Shown: one piece after another, positions 35,879 through 43,733 of the stretch
Numbering within the stretch: position 1 is the stretch's first letter
How the letters are laid out: every line of letters starts with the position of its first letter
Notes under the pieces: model-generated
The model's input: only the letters and a program-made list of their open reading frames with translations
Database searches by the model: none
What the model was told of the DNA's origin: nothing
Position numbers and translations under genes: made by a program
From: Burkholderia diffusa
GTDB lineage: Bacteria > Pseudomonadota > Gammaproteobacteria > Burkholderiales > Burkholderiaceae
Reading direction: 5' to 3'
Length of the DNA stretch: 64,000 bases
Assembly (NCBI RefSeq): GCF_902499115.1
Contig: NZ_CABVPN010000019.1
Span: forward strand, 91,778-155,777

Positions 35879-36853
35879 TCATCCGCCGCGCGCGCCGCCG
35901 GCCCGGTCCGCCACGTCGTTCCACAAATGAAGCGCCGCATACGCACGCCACGGCCGCCAGCCTTCGGTCCGGCTTTTCTGGCTCGCGAGCCGGTCGAGCG
36001 ACGGATCGCGCGCCGCGATCGACTGCATCAGCACCAGATCGGACGCCGGCCACGCGTCCGGGTCGCGCCACGCGCGCATCGCGATGTATTCGACGGTCCA
36101 CGGGCCGATGCCGGGCAGGTCGAGCCACGCGCGACGCAGCGTCGCAAGATCGGCCTGTGCGGGATCGAGCGGCACGTGGCCGGCCGCCACCGCGCGCGCC
36201 ATGCCCGTCAGCGCCGCGGCCCGCTTGCCCGGCATCCCGATCTTCTCCAGATCGCATGCGGCGAGCGCGTCCGGCGTCGGAAATCGCCAAGCGGGGGCGC
36301 CGTCCGGCGCCGCCATGCCGTCGTCGTGCACGACGCGCTCGCCGGCCCGCTGGACGAGCCGGCCGACGATCGTCGTCGCCGCCTTCACGCTCACCTGCTG
36401 GCCGACGATCGCGCGCACCGCGAGCTCGAATCCCGACCAGGCGCCCGGCACGCGCAGCCCCGGCGCGGCCTCGACGAGCGGCGCGAACCACGGGTCGCGC
36501 GCGAGTCCGCCGCCGATCGCGGCCGGGTCGGCGCCGAGGTCGAACATCGATGCGACGCGGTGCGCGAATGCATCGTCGACATGCCGCGCGGCCGCCCCTT
36601 CGAGCGTCGCGATCAGGCAATGCCGGCGCGGATGCTTCGTGACGACGAGCCTGCCCGCGTCGCCGTTCAGATCGACGATCCGGCGATACATGCCGTCGAC
36701 GACCTGTTCGACACCCGGAATCGCCCGTCCGCTGAAGAAGCGCAGCACGCGCGCCCAGTCGTACGGCGCCTTGAAGCGCAGCGCCATCTGCACGGACGGC
36801 GGCACGTGGCCGCCGTTCGCGAGCGATGTCGTGGTGGTTTTGTCGATGCTCAA
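35879..36853 (-). CDS. alkA: DNA-3-methyladenine glycosylase II
   Basis: A 324-residue DNA glycosylase that removes alkylated bases. An N-terminal AlkA-type domain (about 25-130) precedes the helix-hairpin-helix GPD domain, with the hairpin LDLPGIGPWTVEYIA and the catalytic Asp in PASDLVL. The start ATG overlaps the ada stop codon by four bases, so it is translated together with Ada. The pair forms an adaptive-response operon. Confidence 0.92.
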   Translation of the reverse strand: MSIDKTTTTSLANGGHVPPSVQMALRFKAPYDWARVLRFFSGRAIPGVEQVVDGMYRRIVDLNGDAGRLVVTKHPRRHCLIATLEGAAARHVDDAFAHRVASMFDLGADPAAIGGGLARDPWFAPLVEAAPGLRVPGAWSGFELAVRAIVGQQVSVKAATTIVGRLVQRAGERVVHDDGMAAPDGAPAWRFPTPDALAACDLEKIGMPGKRAAALTGMARAVAAGHVPLDPAQADLATLRRAWLDLPGIGPWTVEYIAMRAWRDPDAWPASDLVLMQSIAARDPSLDRLASQKSRTEGWRPWRAYAALHLWNDVADRAGGARGG

Positions 36854-37941
36854 ACTGCGTTGCCCTCCGCAACGGCTTCGGTTTCATCGTCGCGCACATG
36901 GCGCGCCTCGGACGCGAGCAGCGTCGCCTTGCGGCGCACGCCCCAGCGATAGCCGGCGAGCGCGCCTCCCTTCTGCACGACACGGTGGCACGGGATCGCG
37001 AGCGCGACCGGGTTCGACGCGCAGGCCGATGCGACGGCTCGCACCGCGCGCGGCGAGCCCAGCGCCTCGGCGATCTCCGAATAGCTGCGCGTTTCCCCGT
37101 ACGGAATGTGCGTCAGCGCTTCCCACACGCGCTGCTGGAACGCGGTCGGCGCAATGTCGAGCGGCAGGTCGAACGCGTGCCGCGTGCCGTCCAGATACGC
37201 GCGGATCTGCGCGACGAACGGCGCAAGCCGCGACGGAGATTCGACCAGCTCGGCACGCGCGAACGCGTCCTTCAGTTCGCCGACGAGCGACGCCGGTTCG
37301 TCGCCGAACGCGATCCGGCAGATGCCCTGTTCGGTCGCGGCGACGAGCACCGTGCCGAGCGGCGTCGACGCGGTCGCATAATCGATTCTCGAGCCGGCGC
37401 CCTGACGACGGAACGCGGACGGCGCCATCCCCAGCTCGCGCGGCACCGATGCGTAGAGCCGCGACGGCGAATTGAACCCCGCGTCGACGGCCGCCTGCGT
37501 GACCGGCTGCCCGCTTTGCAGCGCCTCGCGCAATGCGGCGCCGCGCTGCGCGGCCTGATACTGCCGCGGCGACACGCCGACCACGCGCTTGAACAACCGC
37601 TGCAGGTGGAACGGGCTCACGTGCACGGCGTCGCTCAGCTGCTGCAGCGTGAGCCGCTCCGGATGCGCGTCGAGCACCGCGCACGCGCGGTTGACGATCT
37701 CGAGCTCGCGCGGCAACCCTTCCGGCTGGCAGCGCTTGCATGGGCGGAAGCCGGCCGCACGCGCGGCGGCCGGATCGGCAAAGAAGGACACGTGCTCGCG
37801 CCGCGGCAGCCGCGACGCGCAGCTCGGGCGGCAGAACACGCCGGTCGTGCGCACGGCATAGAAGAACGCGCCGTCCGCATGCGGATCGCGGGCGGTCACG
37901 GCGCCCCAGCGGGCATCGTCGGTCGAATAGGCGGCTTTCAT
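36850..37941 (-). CDS. ada: Bifunctional Ada methyltransferase/activator
   Basis: A 363-residue protein. The N-terminal zinc domain has four cysteines (C37, C41, C68, C71), of which one accepts methyl from phosphotriesters and turns the protein into an activator. An AraC-type helix-turn-helix follows (about 85-185), then the O6-alkylguanine-DNA alkyltransferase domain with the IPCHRVV acceptor site. First gene of ada-alkA. I start at ATG 37939-37941, behind GAGG; the frame open further upstream lacks similarity. Confidence 0.95.
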   Translation of the reverse strand: MKAAYSTDDARWGAVTARDPHADGAFFYAVRTTGVFCRPSCASRLPRREHVSFFADPAAARAAGFRPCKRCQPEGLPRELEIVNRACAVLDAHPERLTLQQLSDAVHVSPFHLQRLFKRVVGVSPRQYQAAQRGAALREALQSGQPVTQAAVDAGFNSPSRLYASVPRELGMAPSAFRRQGAGSRIDYATASTPLGTVLVAATEQGICRIAFGDEPASLVGELKDAFARAELVESPSRLAPFVAQIRAYLDGTRHAFDLPLDIAPTAFQQRVWEALTHIPYGETRSYSEIAEALGSPRAVRAVASACASNPVALAIPCHRVVQKGGALAGYRWGVRRKATLLASEARHVRDDETEAVAEGNAV

Positions 37942-38206
37942 CTGAACCTCGCACTCTCCAGTGTAGATGGTGCCTACTCTAGACATCGGCATGGGCCGTC
38001 GCGCCCTGAATCTTGCTCTGTGATTCGCGCCGGCGAAACCCGAGACTAACTCGGGGAAACAATCGGGGGCACATCGAACTCGTTCAATCGGACGAAAAGC
38101 CACGCAGCCGCTGCGTCCACGCCGCTTTCGTCATCATCGCGTCACCATTTTGCTGCAGTGCGGATGCGACAAATCGCCGTGCTGACCATTTTTTACACTC
38201 GGAATA
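37942..38206. other. Intergenic region between ada and the predicted small RNA
   Basis: No gene seen in this part. It must contain the ada promoter on the minus strand. A T-rich tract lies at about 38190-38195. Confidence 0.4.
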
Positions 38207-38235
38207 TTGCAACGCACCATCGCCGTGTGTATAGT
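38207..38235 (+). promoter_or_regulatory. Promoter of a predicted small RNA
   Basis: -35 TTGCAA (38207-38212), 17-base spacer, -10 TATAGT (38230-38235). The expected start of transcription is near 38241-38242. No reading frame with a ribosome-binding site follows before the terminator. Confidence 0.75.
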
Positions 38236-38240
38236 TGGAA

Positions 38241-38308
38241 CTGTCTCCTCCATGTCTCCTCCTGATATGGATTAAGCCCGTTCCGCTCTGCGTGAACGGG
38301 CTTTTTTT
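38241..38308 (+). ncRNA. Predicted trans-acting small RNA with two anti-SD motifs
   Basis: About 67 nt from the predicted start to the end of a T-run. The 5' half is unstructured and contains TCTCCTCC twice (38244-38251 and 38255-38262), separated by ATG. These are complementary to the Shine-Dalgarno core AGGAGG. The 3' half is a rho-independent terminator (arms AGCCCGTTC / GAACGGGCT, seven T), as in Hfq-dependent small RNAs. Promoter, length, single-stranded C-rich seeds and U-tail agree with a small RNA that blocks translation of many messages. I do not assign it to a named RNA. Confidence 0.75.
38275..38308 (+). terminator. Terminator of the predicted small RNA
   Basis: Nine-bp stem AGCCCGTTC (38275-38283) with GAACGGGCT (38294-38302), followed by seven T. 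Confidence 0.92.
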
Positions 38309-38392
38309 CGTCCGTCGATCGTGCCCGTTCCGGCATGCGTCGCCGGCGCGGTCTACACTCGGTGCACGCCATCCGCGAAGGAGTGCCCGCTC

Positions 38393-38806
38393 ATGAAACC
38401 GACCATCCGCGCAATCGATCACGTCGTGCTGCGCGTGACCGACATGGCTGCGATGACGCGCTTTTACTGCGATGCCGTCGGCTGCCACGTGGAGAAGGAA
38501 CAACCCGACCTGGGCCTTGTACAGTTGCGCGCCGGCGACGCGCTGATCGACCTGCTGTCGGTTGGCGGCCCGATCGACCGTCCCGACAGCGGCCCGCCCG
38601 GCACCGGCCGCAATCTCGACCATCTATGCCTGCGCGTCGAGCCATTCGACCCCGATGCACTGATCGAACATTTCGCCGCACATGGTGCGCGCCCTGGCGC
38701 GCCCGCCGAACGCTACGGTGCAGGCGGCTACGGGCCGTCGATCTATCTGTTCGATCCCGAAGGGAACATGCTGGAATTCAAGGGGCCACCCGCCGCGCTC
38801 GGCTGA
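38393..38806 (+). CDS. VOC-family (glyoxalase/dioxygenase-like) protein
   Basis: A 137-residue vicinal-oxygen-chelate protein. The paired beta-alpha-beta modules are visible: IDHVVLRVTDMAAMTRFYCDA with a first metal-type His, and LDHLCLRVEPFD with the second, ending with the Glu in NMLEFKG. Metal-dependent enzymes of this fold include glyoxalase I and ring-cleaving dioxygenases; the role here is open. An AAGGAG site precedes the ATG at 38393. Confidence 0.85.
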   Translation: MKPTIRAIDHVVLRVTDMAAMTRFYCDAVGCHVEKEQPDLGLVQLRAGDALIDLLSVGGPIDRPDSGPPGTGRNLDHLCLRVEPFDPDALIEHFAAHGARPGAPAERYGAGGYGPSIYLFDPEGNMLEFKGPPAALG

Positions 38807-38816
38807 GCGCCGGCCG

Positions 38817-39371
38817 TCACGCGCCGGCGCGCGCCTTCAGGACCGTCCATTCGACCGCGACGGGATCGTGATCGGCGCTCGAGATCCAGGCGGCGCCGTC
38901 CTGGACCGTGCACTGCAGGCGCATCGTACGCTCGGCGAGACGCCCGAGCGCGGCCGCGACGCCGTCGGCCAGCGACAGCACCTGGACGTTGCGCAGTCGC
39001 TCCACCTTGCTGCGCACGCCCTGCCACCAGATGTCCGAGGTCTTGCCGCCATACGCGATCACGGTGACCTGCCCGGCGCGGCCGGCCGCCTTCGAGATGC
39101 GCCGCTCGTCGGGCTGGCCAGCCTCGATCCACACGTCGATCGCGCCGGTCAGGTCCTTCTGCCACAGATCGGGTTCGTCGACGTCCGACAGCCCCTTGCA
39201 GAACTCGAGACGCTCGTGCGCGAACAGCGCGAACGCGACGATGCGCACCATCATCCGGTCGTCGGTTTCCGACGGGTGACGGGCGACCGTCAACGCGTGA
39301 TCGGCGTAGTAGTGCCGATCCATGTCGGCAATTTGAAGCTCGGCTTTGTAGATCGTGGATTTCAGCGCCAT
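38817..39371 (-). CDS. YaeQ family protein
   Basis: A 184-residue YaeQ protein (MALKSTIYKAELQIADMDRHYY at the N-terminus, quoted in part). YaeQ has a PD-(D/E)XK nuclease-like fold and was once described as a suppressor of RfaH loss; its activity is not known. It is convergent with the VOC gene, ten bases away. Confidence 0.9.
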   Translation of the reverse strand: MALKSTIYKAELQIADMDRHYYADHALTVARHPSETDDRMMVRIVAFALFAHERLEFCKGLSDVDEPDLWQKDLTGAIDVWIEAGQPDERRISKAAGRAGQVTVIAYGGKTSDIWWQGVRSKVERLRNVQVLSLADGVAAALGRLAERTMRLQCTVQDGAAWISSADHDPVAVEWTVLKARAGA

Positions 39372-39546
39372 GCGGATACGGCCCGGGCGGGCATTCGGTT
39401 CGGTCGGGCCGTGATGATACCGAATGCGCGCCGCCCGGCGCGTGACGGGCGCTCCACAGCACGACGGCCCGGCATCGGCCGGGCCGCGTTCGTGCCGCGC
39501 CACCGGCAGTTCCGGCCGGCGCGCGGGTGCGAGAGGTGCGTGCGGG

Positions 39547-39894
39547 TTACTGCTTGACGAAGCGCGAATCGGTCCAGAGGCCCTGCTGGTCGCTGTTGTC
39601 GGCGCTGACGAACTGGACGTCGCCCTGATCGACCGACACCACGCGGAAGCGCTGGCCTTCCGGCACCGACAGGCAACGGTAGTCGTCGAAGTATTGCTGC
39701 TTCGCCTGCGACTTGCCGTCACGCTCGTGACTCAGTACGGAGTCCAGATTGTCTTTCGAGAGACAGCCCCATGCATTCTTCGTCAGCTGGATTTCCTGCT
39801 TCGGCTGGACAGCCGCATCGCCGCCCGCCTGGGCGATCGACACCAGGGAAAATGCGCCGACAAGGGCGAAAAGGACACCGGTACGCTTCATCAT
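39547..39894 (-). CDS. Small exported protein, function unknown
   Basis: A 115-residue protein with a signal peptide (MMKRTGVLFALVGAFSLVSI, cleavage near AQA-G). The mature protein has two cysteines (WGCLSKD and YRCLSVP) which could form a disulphide, and many Gln/Asp residues. I do not recognise the family. The upstream region to 40453 is free of other genes. Confidence 0.75.
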   Translation of the reverse strand: MMKRTGVLFALVGAFSLVSIAQAGGDAAVQPKQEIQLTKNAWGCLSKDNLDSVLSHERDGKSQAKQQYFDDYRCLSVPEGQRFRVVSVDQGDVQFVSADNSDQQGLWTDSRFVKQ

Positions 39895-40310
39895 GTTCTG
39901 TCTCCAGGCTTGCGGGCACCAGGCTCGGTTAGCTATGTGTTTAAAGGTGATCGTGAACCCGCGTTTTTCAATTTAGAAGACTGGCAAGCGATAGCAAGCA
40001 CATTTGTTGTGCGACCGCAATAGCGGCGAATTGTCGCACCGTGCGCACCTCCGATTTTTTGCTTGCCGCGCACGCGCGGCGGCGGCTGTCATCAGGCGAA
40101 TTCGCCCGCGCCGCCGGGCGCAATGCGTTGTCCCGCAAGACCGTCAGCGAAATTGCAATACGCCGGTTGAACGGTTTGGATAATTCATTTCAATATCCAA
40201 ACCATTTTGATGCGTTGCACACAAAGTCATCCGAAACGATATGAATTTACCGCAGTGCGGAACCGGATTTACCTGATACAAGAAAAATGCCAGGTATAAG
40301 CGCACTCGTA
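39895..40310. other. A/T-rich intergenic region
   Basis: This part is clearly poorer in G+C than its surroundings. A 67-codon open frame at 40041-40244 has no ribosome-binding site and no recognisable similarity; I do not call it. The region holds the palindrome listed next and leads into the decamer array. Confidence 0.5.
40173..40203. repeat. Ten-bp-arm palindrome
   Basis: Perfect arms GGTTTGGATA (40173-40182) and TATCCAAACC (40194-40203) with an 11-base A/T-rich centre. It could be an operator or a hairpin; the following ATTTTG is a poor T-run for a terminator. Confidence 0.85.
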
Positions 40311-40390
40311 TTTACCCGTATTTACCCGTATTTATCCGTATTTATCCGTATTTATCCGTATTTACCCGTATTTACCCGTATTTTCCCGAA
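40311..40390. repeat. Decamer tandem array (TTTAYCCGTA)
   Basis: Eight exact-register units of ten bases: two TTTACCCGTA, three TTTATCCGTA, two TTTACCCGTA and a degenerate last copy TTTTCCCGAA. The ten-base period matches one helical turn, so the T-tracts face the same side of the helix. It lies 64 bases beyond the 3' end of speG. Confidence 0.95.
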
Positions 40391-40453
40391 TGGGCCGTGC
40401 GCCCGCAGCGCGTGGCCGAAGGCCGTCTTCACCCGTGTTTTACCCGGCGTTAT

Positions 40454-40996
40454 TCAGACCGATTGCGGCCGCTCGAAATAATCGAGCTGGAAGATGCACA
40501 TGCGATAAGCGTTGTGATACGCGCCGTTTCCGAAAAATTCTTCCTTCAATTCCGCCTCGTGCTGGAATCCGCATTTCTCGTACACGTGGATTGCCGCCGC
40601 ATTCGACGTATCGACGATCAGGTACAGCTTGCGCATGTTCAGCACCTTGAACGCATATTCGATCGCGAGGCGCGTCGCCTGGCCCGCATAGCCACGCCCC
40701 TGGCACTGGGGCGCGATGATGATCTGGAACTCGCCGCGACGGTGAATGTAGTCGAGCTCGATCAGCTCGACGAGGCCGACCAGTTCGTCCTGAGGATCGA
40801 CCGCGACGAAGCGGCGCTCGCGCTGGTCGTGCACGTGGCGGTCATACAGTTGCGACAGCTCGGAGAATGTTTCGTACGGCTCCTCGAACCAGTAGCGCAT
40901 GATCTTCGCGTCGTTGTTCAGCTCGTGAACGAAGCGCAGGTCCTGACGCTCCAGCGGCCGCAGTGCAAGCGTGTGCTTGTCGTTCTGGAGTTGCAT
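40454..40996 (-). CDS. speG: Spermidine N1-acetyltransferase
   Basis: A 180-residue GNAT acetyltransferase close to E. coli SpeG along its whole length (LRPLERQDLRFVHELNN, YWFEEPYETFSEL, GEFQIIIAPQCQGRGYA, LYLIVDTSNAAAIHVYEKCGF). It acetylates spermidine or spermine with acetyl-CoA to limit polyamine toxicity. The acetyl-CoA loop is QCQGRGYA. It stands alone on the minus strand. Confidence 0.92.
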   Translation of the reverse strand: MQLQNDKHTLALRPLERQDLRFVHELNNDAKIMRYWFEEPYETFSELSQLYDRHVHDQRERRFVAVDPQDELVGLVELIELDYIHRRGEFQIIIAPQCQGRGYAGQATRLAIEYAFKVLNMRKLYLIVDTSNAAAIHVYEKCGFQHEAELKEEFFGNGAYHNAYRMCIFQLDYFERPQSV

Positions 40997-41148
40997 GGTC
41001 GTGTCCTTTTTGATGCCCGCGTGCGCGTGAAACGTCCGTGCCGCGGCACTGCGACAGGAGCGCGTTCCGCGCTGTAAGAAGTTGACCGCGGGCGAAGTTC
41101 AGAGCCTAGAATGGGACCAAGGGTTCCTGCCACCGCAAGGAGGCTATC

Positions 41149-41319
41149 GTGATCGAGCAAGTCATACTCGGCATCTTCCTCGTATTGCCACTCGTGATCG
41201 TGGCTGCACTGTTCTCCGACGAACTGTGGCAGGAACATCGGCGGCAGCACCCGCGCGACGAAAACGCACCGCACATCGACTGGAAGCATCCGTGGCGTCG
41301 CGTGCGGCGCGGGCACTGA
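41149..41319 (+). CDS. Small membrane protein, 56 residues
   Basis: A short gene starting with GTG, preceded at the right distance by AAGGAGG, an unusually strong ribosome-binding site for this window. The protein has one hydrophobic helix (VILGIFLVLPLVIVAALF) and a hydrophilic, Arg/His-rich tail ending RRVRRGH. I do not recognise the family. It is followed by the DUF2795 gene on the same strand. Confidence 0.65.
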   Translation: MIEQVILGIFLVLPLVIVAALFSDELWQEHRRQHPRDENAPHIDWKHPWRRVRRGH

Positions 41320-41425
41320 GTCGATCGCCATCCCCGCAGGCACTCCGTCCGGGGCCGGTCGCCCAGAGCCGAACGGTGCCCCTTCCGCTACGAACCCATT
41401 CCCGCTCAACCAGCGAGACGCCGAC

Positions 41426-41674
41426 GTGAACGACAAACCCGCCCTCCCTCCGCACGATATCCCTGGCGAAGCGATCGATCTGCAGATCGCCGACGTGCTG
41501 GCCGCCGTCCGCTACCCGGCGAACAAGGATGCGATCGTCGACGCCGCACGCGACGCCGGCGCGAGCAACGAAGTGCTGTCGATGCTCGACGGCCTGCCCG
41601 AACAGGACTATGCGGACGTCGATGCCGTCACGCGCTGGGTCGCCGGCAACTTCGGCCCCGGCCTCGGGATTTGA
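41426..41674 (+). CDS. DUF2795 protein
   Basis: An 82-residue soluble protein of the DUF2795 family, with the pattern LAAVRYPANKDAIVDAARDAGA and a second helix region ending DVDAVTRWV. Proteins of this type are common in Burkholderia and actinobacteria; function not known. The start is a GTG at 41426. Confidence 0.75.
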   Translation: MNDKPALPPHDIPGEAIDLQIADVLAAVRYPANKDAIVDAARDAGASNEVLSMLDGLPEQDYADVDAVTRWVAGNFGPGLGI

Positions 41675-41785
41675 GCGCGCGCCAATAACGCGATAGGATC
41701 GGGCCGCACCGGTCGCATCGCGGCCGGATGCATGCCGTCCGGCGCCAAGACCGGGCGTGACCGCACGAGCGCCCGGGGGAAATCC

Positions 41786-43144
41786 ATGGAAGGCATTCTG
41801 ATCCAGCACACGACGCGTCGTCAGCTCTGGTTCGGCGCACTGACGGCGCTCGTCATCCTGCTCGCGCTCGGGATCGCGATGCCTCACGCGAACGTCGCGC
41901 TGCCGGCCGTCGAGCCGTTCATGCCGATGTGCGCGCTGACCGTGTTCACCACCGCGAGCATCGCCGCCTTCTTCCTCGGCGCGCAGTTCACCGTCACCCG
42001 CCAGCCCGTGCTCGGTGCGCTCGGCGGCGCCTATGCGTTCACCGCACTCGCGGTCGCGCTGCAGCTGCTCACCTTTCCCGGCGTGTTCGCGCCGCACGGC
42101 TTGCTCGGCGCACGTCCGCAAAGCGCCGCGTGGATGTGGGTCTTCTGGCATGCCGGCTTTCCGTGCTTCGTGATGGCCGCGCTGCTCGCTCGCGAGCGGC
42201 TCACGCGTGCGCCGGTCGGCACGGCGCAGACGCGTTTGTGGACGTTCGCGCTGGTCGGCGGCCCTGCCATCGCGGCTGCGCTGCTGTGCGTGCTCGCGCT
42301 GAACGTGGCACTGCCGCCCGCGTTCCATCCGCCGGCCGACGCGGCCGTACTGCCCGTCAACGGGATCGCGCTGGTCGTATGGATCCTCAATGCGCTCGCG
42401 CTCGTCGCCGTGCTGGCCGCCGGCCGGCTGCGCACGACGCTCGACCTGTGGCTCGCGATCGCGGTGCTCGCCTGCCTCACCGACACGACGCTGAACCTGC
42501 TGACCACGAATCGCTTCACGGTCGGCTGGTATCTCGCGCGCATGTTCAGCATGTTCACGCCCGGCGTACTCGTGTGCGTGCTCGCATGGGAGGTGACGAA
42601 GCTGTATCAGGAGCTGTTCGAAGCACATGCGACGCTGGTTCGTTCGTCCGCGCGCGACGGGCTGACCGGCGCGTTCAACCGCAGCCACTTCAACGATCAC
42701 TTCCACACGTTGTTCCTGCAGGCGCGGCGGCAAAGCGAGCCGTTGTCGCTGCTGATGATCGACGTCGATCACTTCAAGGCCTACAACGACGCGTTCGGTC
42801 ACGTGAAGGGCGATGCATGCCTGATCGCCGTCGCGAATGCGCTCACCGCTGTGGTGCGGCGTCCCGCGGATATCGTCGCGCGCTATGGCGGCGAGGAGTT
42901 TGCGATCGTGCTGCCGAACACCGGTGCGCGCGGTGCGCGGATCGTTGCCGAGGAAGCGCGCGAAGCGGTGCTGCGGCTCGATCTCGCGATGCCTTCGTCG
43001 CCGGCGGGGCGCGTGAGCGTCAGCGTCGGTTGCGCGACGGTGTCGGCCGAGGATCTGTCGACGCCCGATGCATTGATCGAAGCCGCCGATGCCGCGCTGT
43101 ACCATGCGAAGGATGCGGGGCGAAACCGCGTCGTCATGGCGTGA
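41786..43144 (+). CDS. Membrane diguanylate cyclase (MASE4-GGDEF)
   Basis: A 452-residue protein. The first 250 residues form about eight hydrophobic helices of a MASE4-type sensor domain; a GGDEF domain follows (about 280-445) with the active-site motif GGEEF and, exactly five residues upstream, the inhibitory-site motif RPAD (RxxD). Both sites are intact, so it should make cyclic di-GMP and be feedback inhibited by it. Start ATG 41786 (MEGILIQHTTRR), with a GGGGGA site. Confidence 0.9.
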   Translation: MEGILIQHTTRRQLWFGALTALVILLALGIAMPHANVALPAVEPFMPMCALTVFTTASIAAFFLGAQFTVTRQPVLGALGGAYAFTALAVALQLLTFPGVFAPHGLLGARPQSAAWMWVFWHAGFPCFVMAALLARERLTRAPVGTAQTRLWTFALVGGPAIAAALLCVLALNVALPPAFHPPADAAVLPVNGIALVVWILNALALVAVLAAGRLRTTLDLWLAIAVLACLTDTTLNLLTTNRFTVGWYLARMFSMFTPGVLVCVLAWEVTKLYQELFEAHATLVRSSARDGLTGAFNRSHFNDHFHTLFLQARRQSEPLSLLMIDVDHFKAYNDAFGHVKGDACLIAVANALTAVVRRPADIVARYGGEEFAIVLPNTGARGARIVAEEAREAVLRLDLAMPSSPAGRVSVSVGCATVSAEDLSTPDALIEAADAALYHAKDAGRNRVVMA

Positions 43145-43293
43145 AAACGTCTGCGGATTGGCGATTTGTTACGGTCATTGTGACCGGAATAATCCGCCGT
43201 TACGGATTGCGGCACCGGGAAACGATCGCTTACAGCCCGTGTCGACGGCGCTCGCTATGCTGGATTCATGTCGAATCCGAGCAGGTGAACGCG

Positions 43294-43419
43294 ATGAAGA
43301 AAACCCTTTTGCTGATTGCCGGCGTGGCCGTGTTGCTGAGCGGCTGTATCGTGGTGCCCGATGGTGGCGGGTATTACGGCGGTGGCGGGTATTACCATCA
43401 TCATCGGCATTGGGATTGA
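43294..43419 (+). CDS. Tiny lipoprotein, Gly/Tyr/His-rich
   Basis: A 41-residue lipoprotein: MKKTLLLIAGVAVLLSGC contains a typical lipobox (LLSGC, lipidated Cys18), leaving a 24-residue mature peptide of GGGYY and HHH runs. The histidine run suggests metal binding, but this is only inference. No clear operon partner. Confidence 0.7.
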   Translation: MKKTLLLIAGVAVLLSGCIVVPDGGGYYGGGGYYHHHRHWD

Positions 43420-43733
43420 TGCATTCCGGCCCGGCCGCCGCGATTGCGCCATCCGGATCGGATGAGCCGATTGATCCGGACTGCCGGGAGCGGCAATCGC
43501 GTCTTTCCTCATGAACCGCGGGAAAGTCTTCGCAAGGCTTCGGCGCGGATCCCTGGATTCTGACGACATCACATCTGGCCTCGAATTCGAGGCCGATCTC
43601 GGCAAGCTTTCCCGACATCTGCGCTGAATGGTCCGCCGCTCGGTGCGTGGCACGGCGTCCGCCATCGACAAGGCACTCATCCCGGAACGGGACCGATGCG
43701 CCAAAGGGAAACAGCGGGACGTGAAGTGCCCGC
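43420..43733. other. Intergenic region before mnmE
   Basis: 314 bases. No gene or terminator of clear quality seen between the small lipoprotein gene and the convergent mnmE gene. Confidence 0.45.

Noticed and set aside
40041..40244. Plus-strand frame of 67 codons in the A/T-rich gap
   Set aside because: No ribosome-binding site, no similarity; the palindrome lies inside it.
40287..40481. Plus-strand frame of 64 codons across the decamer array
   Set aside because: The repetitive Ile-Tyr-Pro-Val peptide is the result of the DNA repeat.
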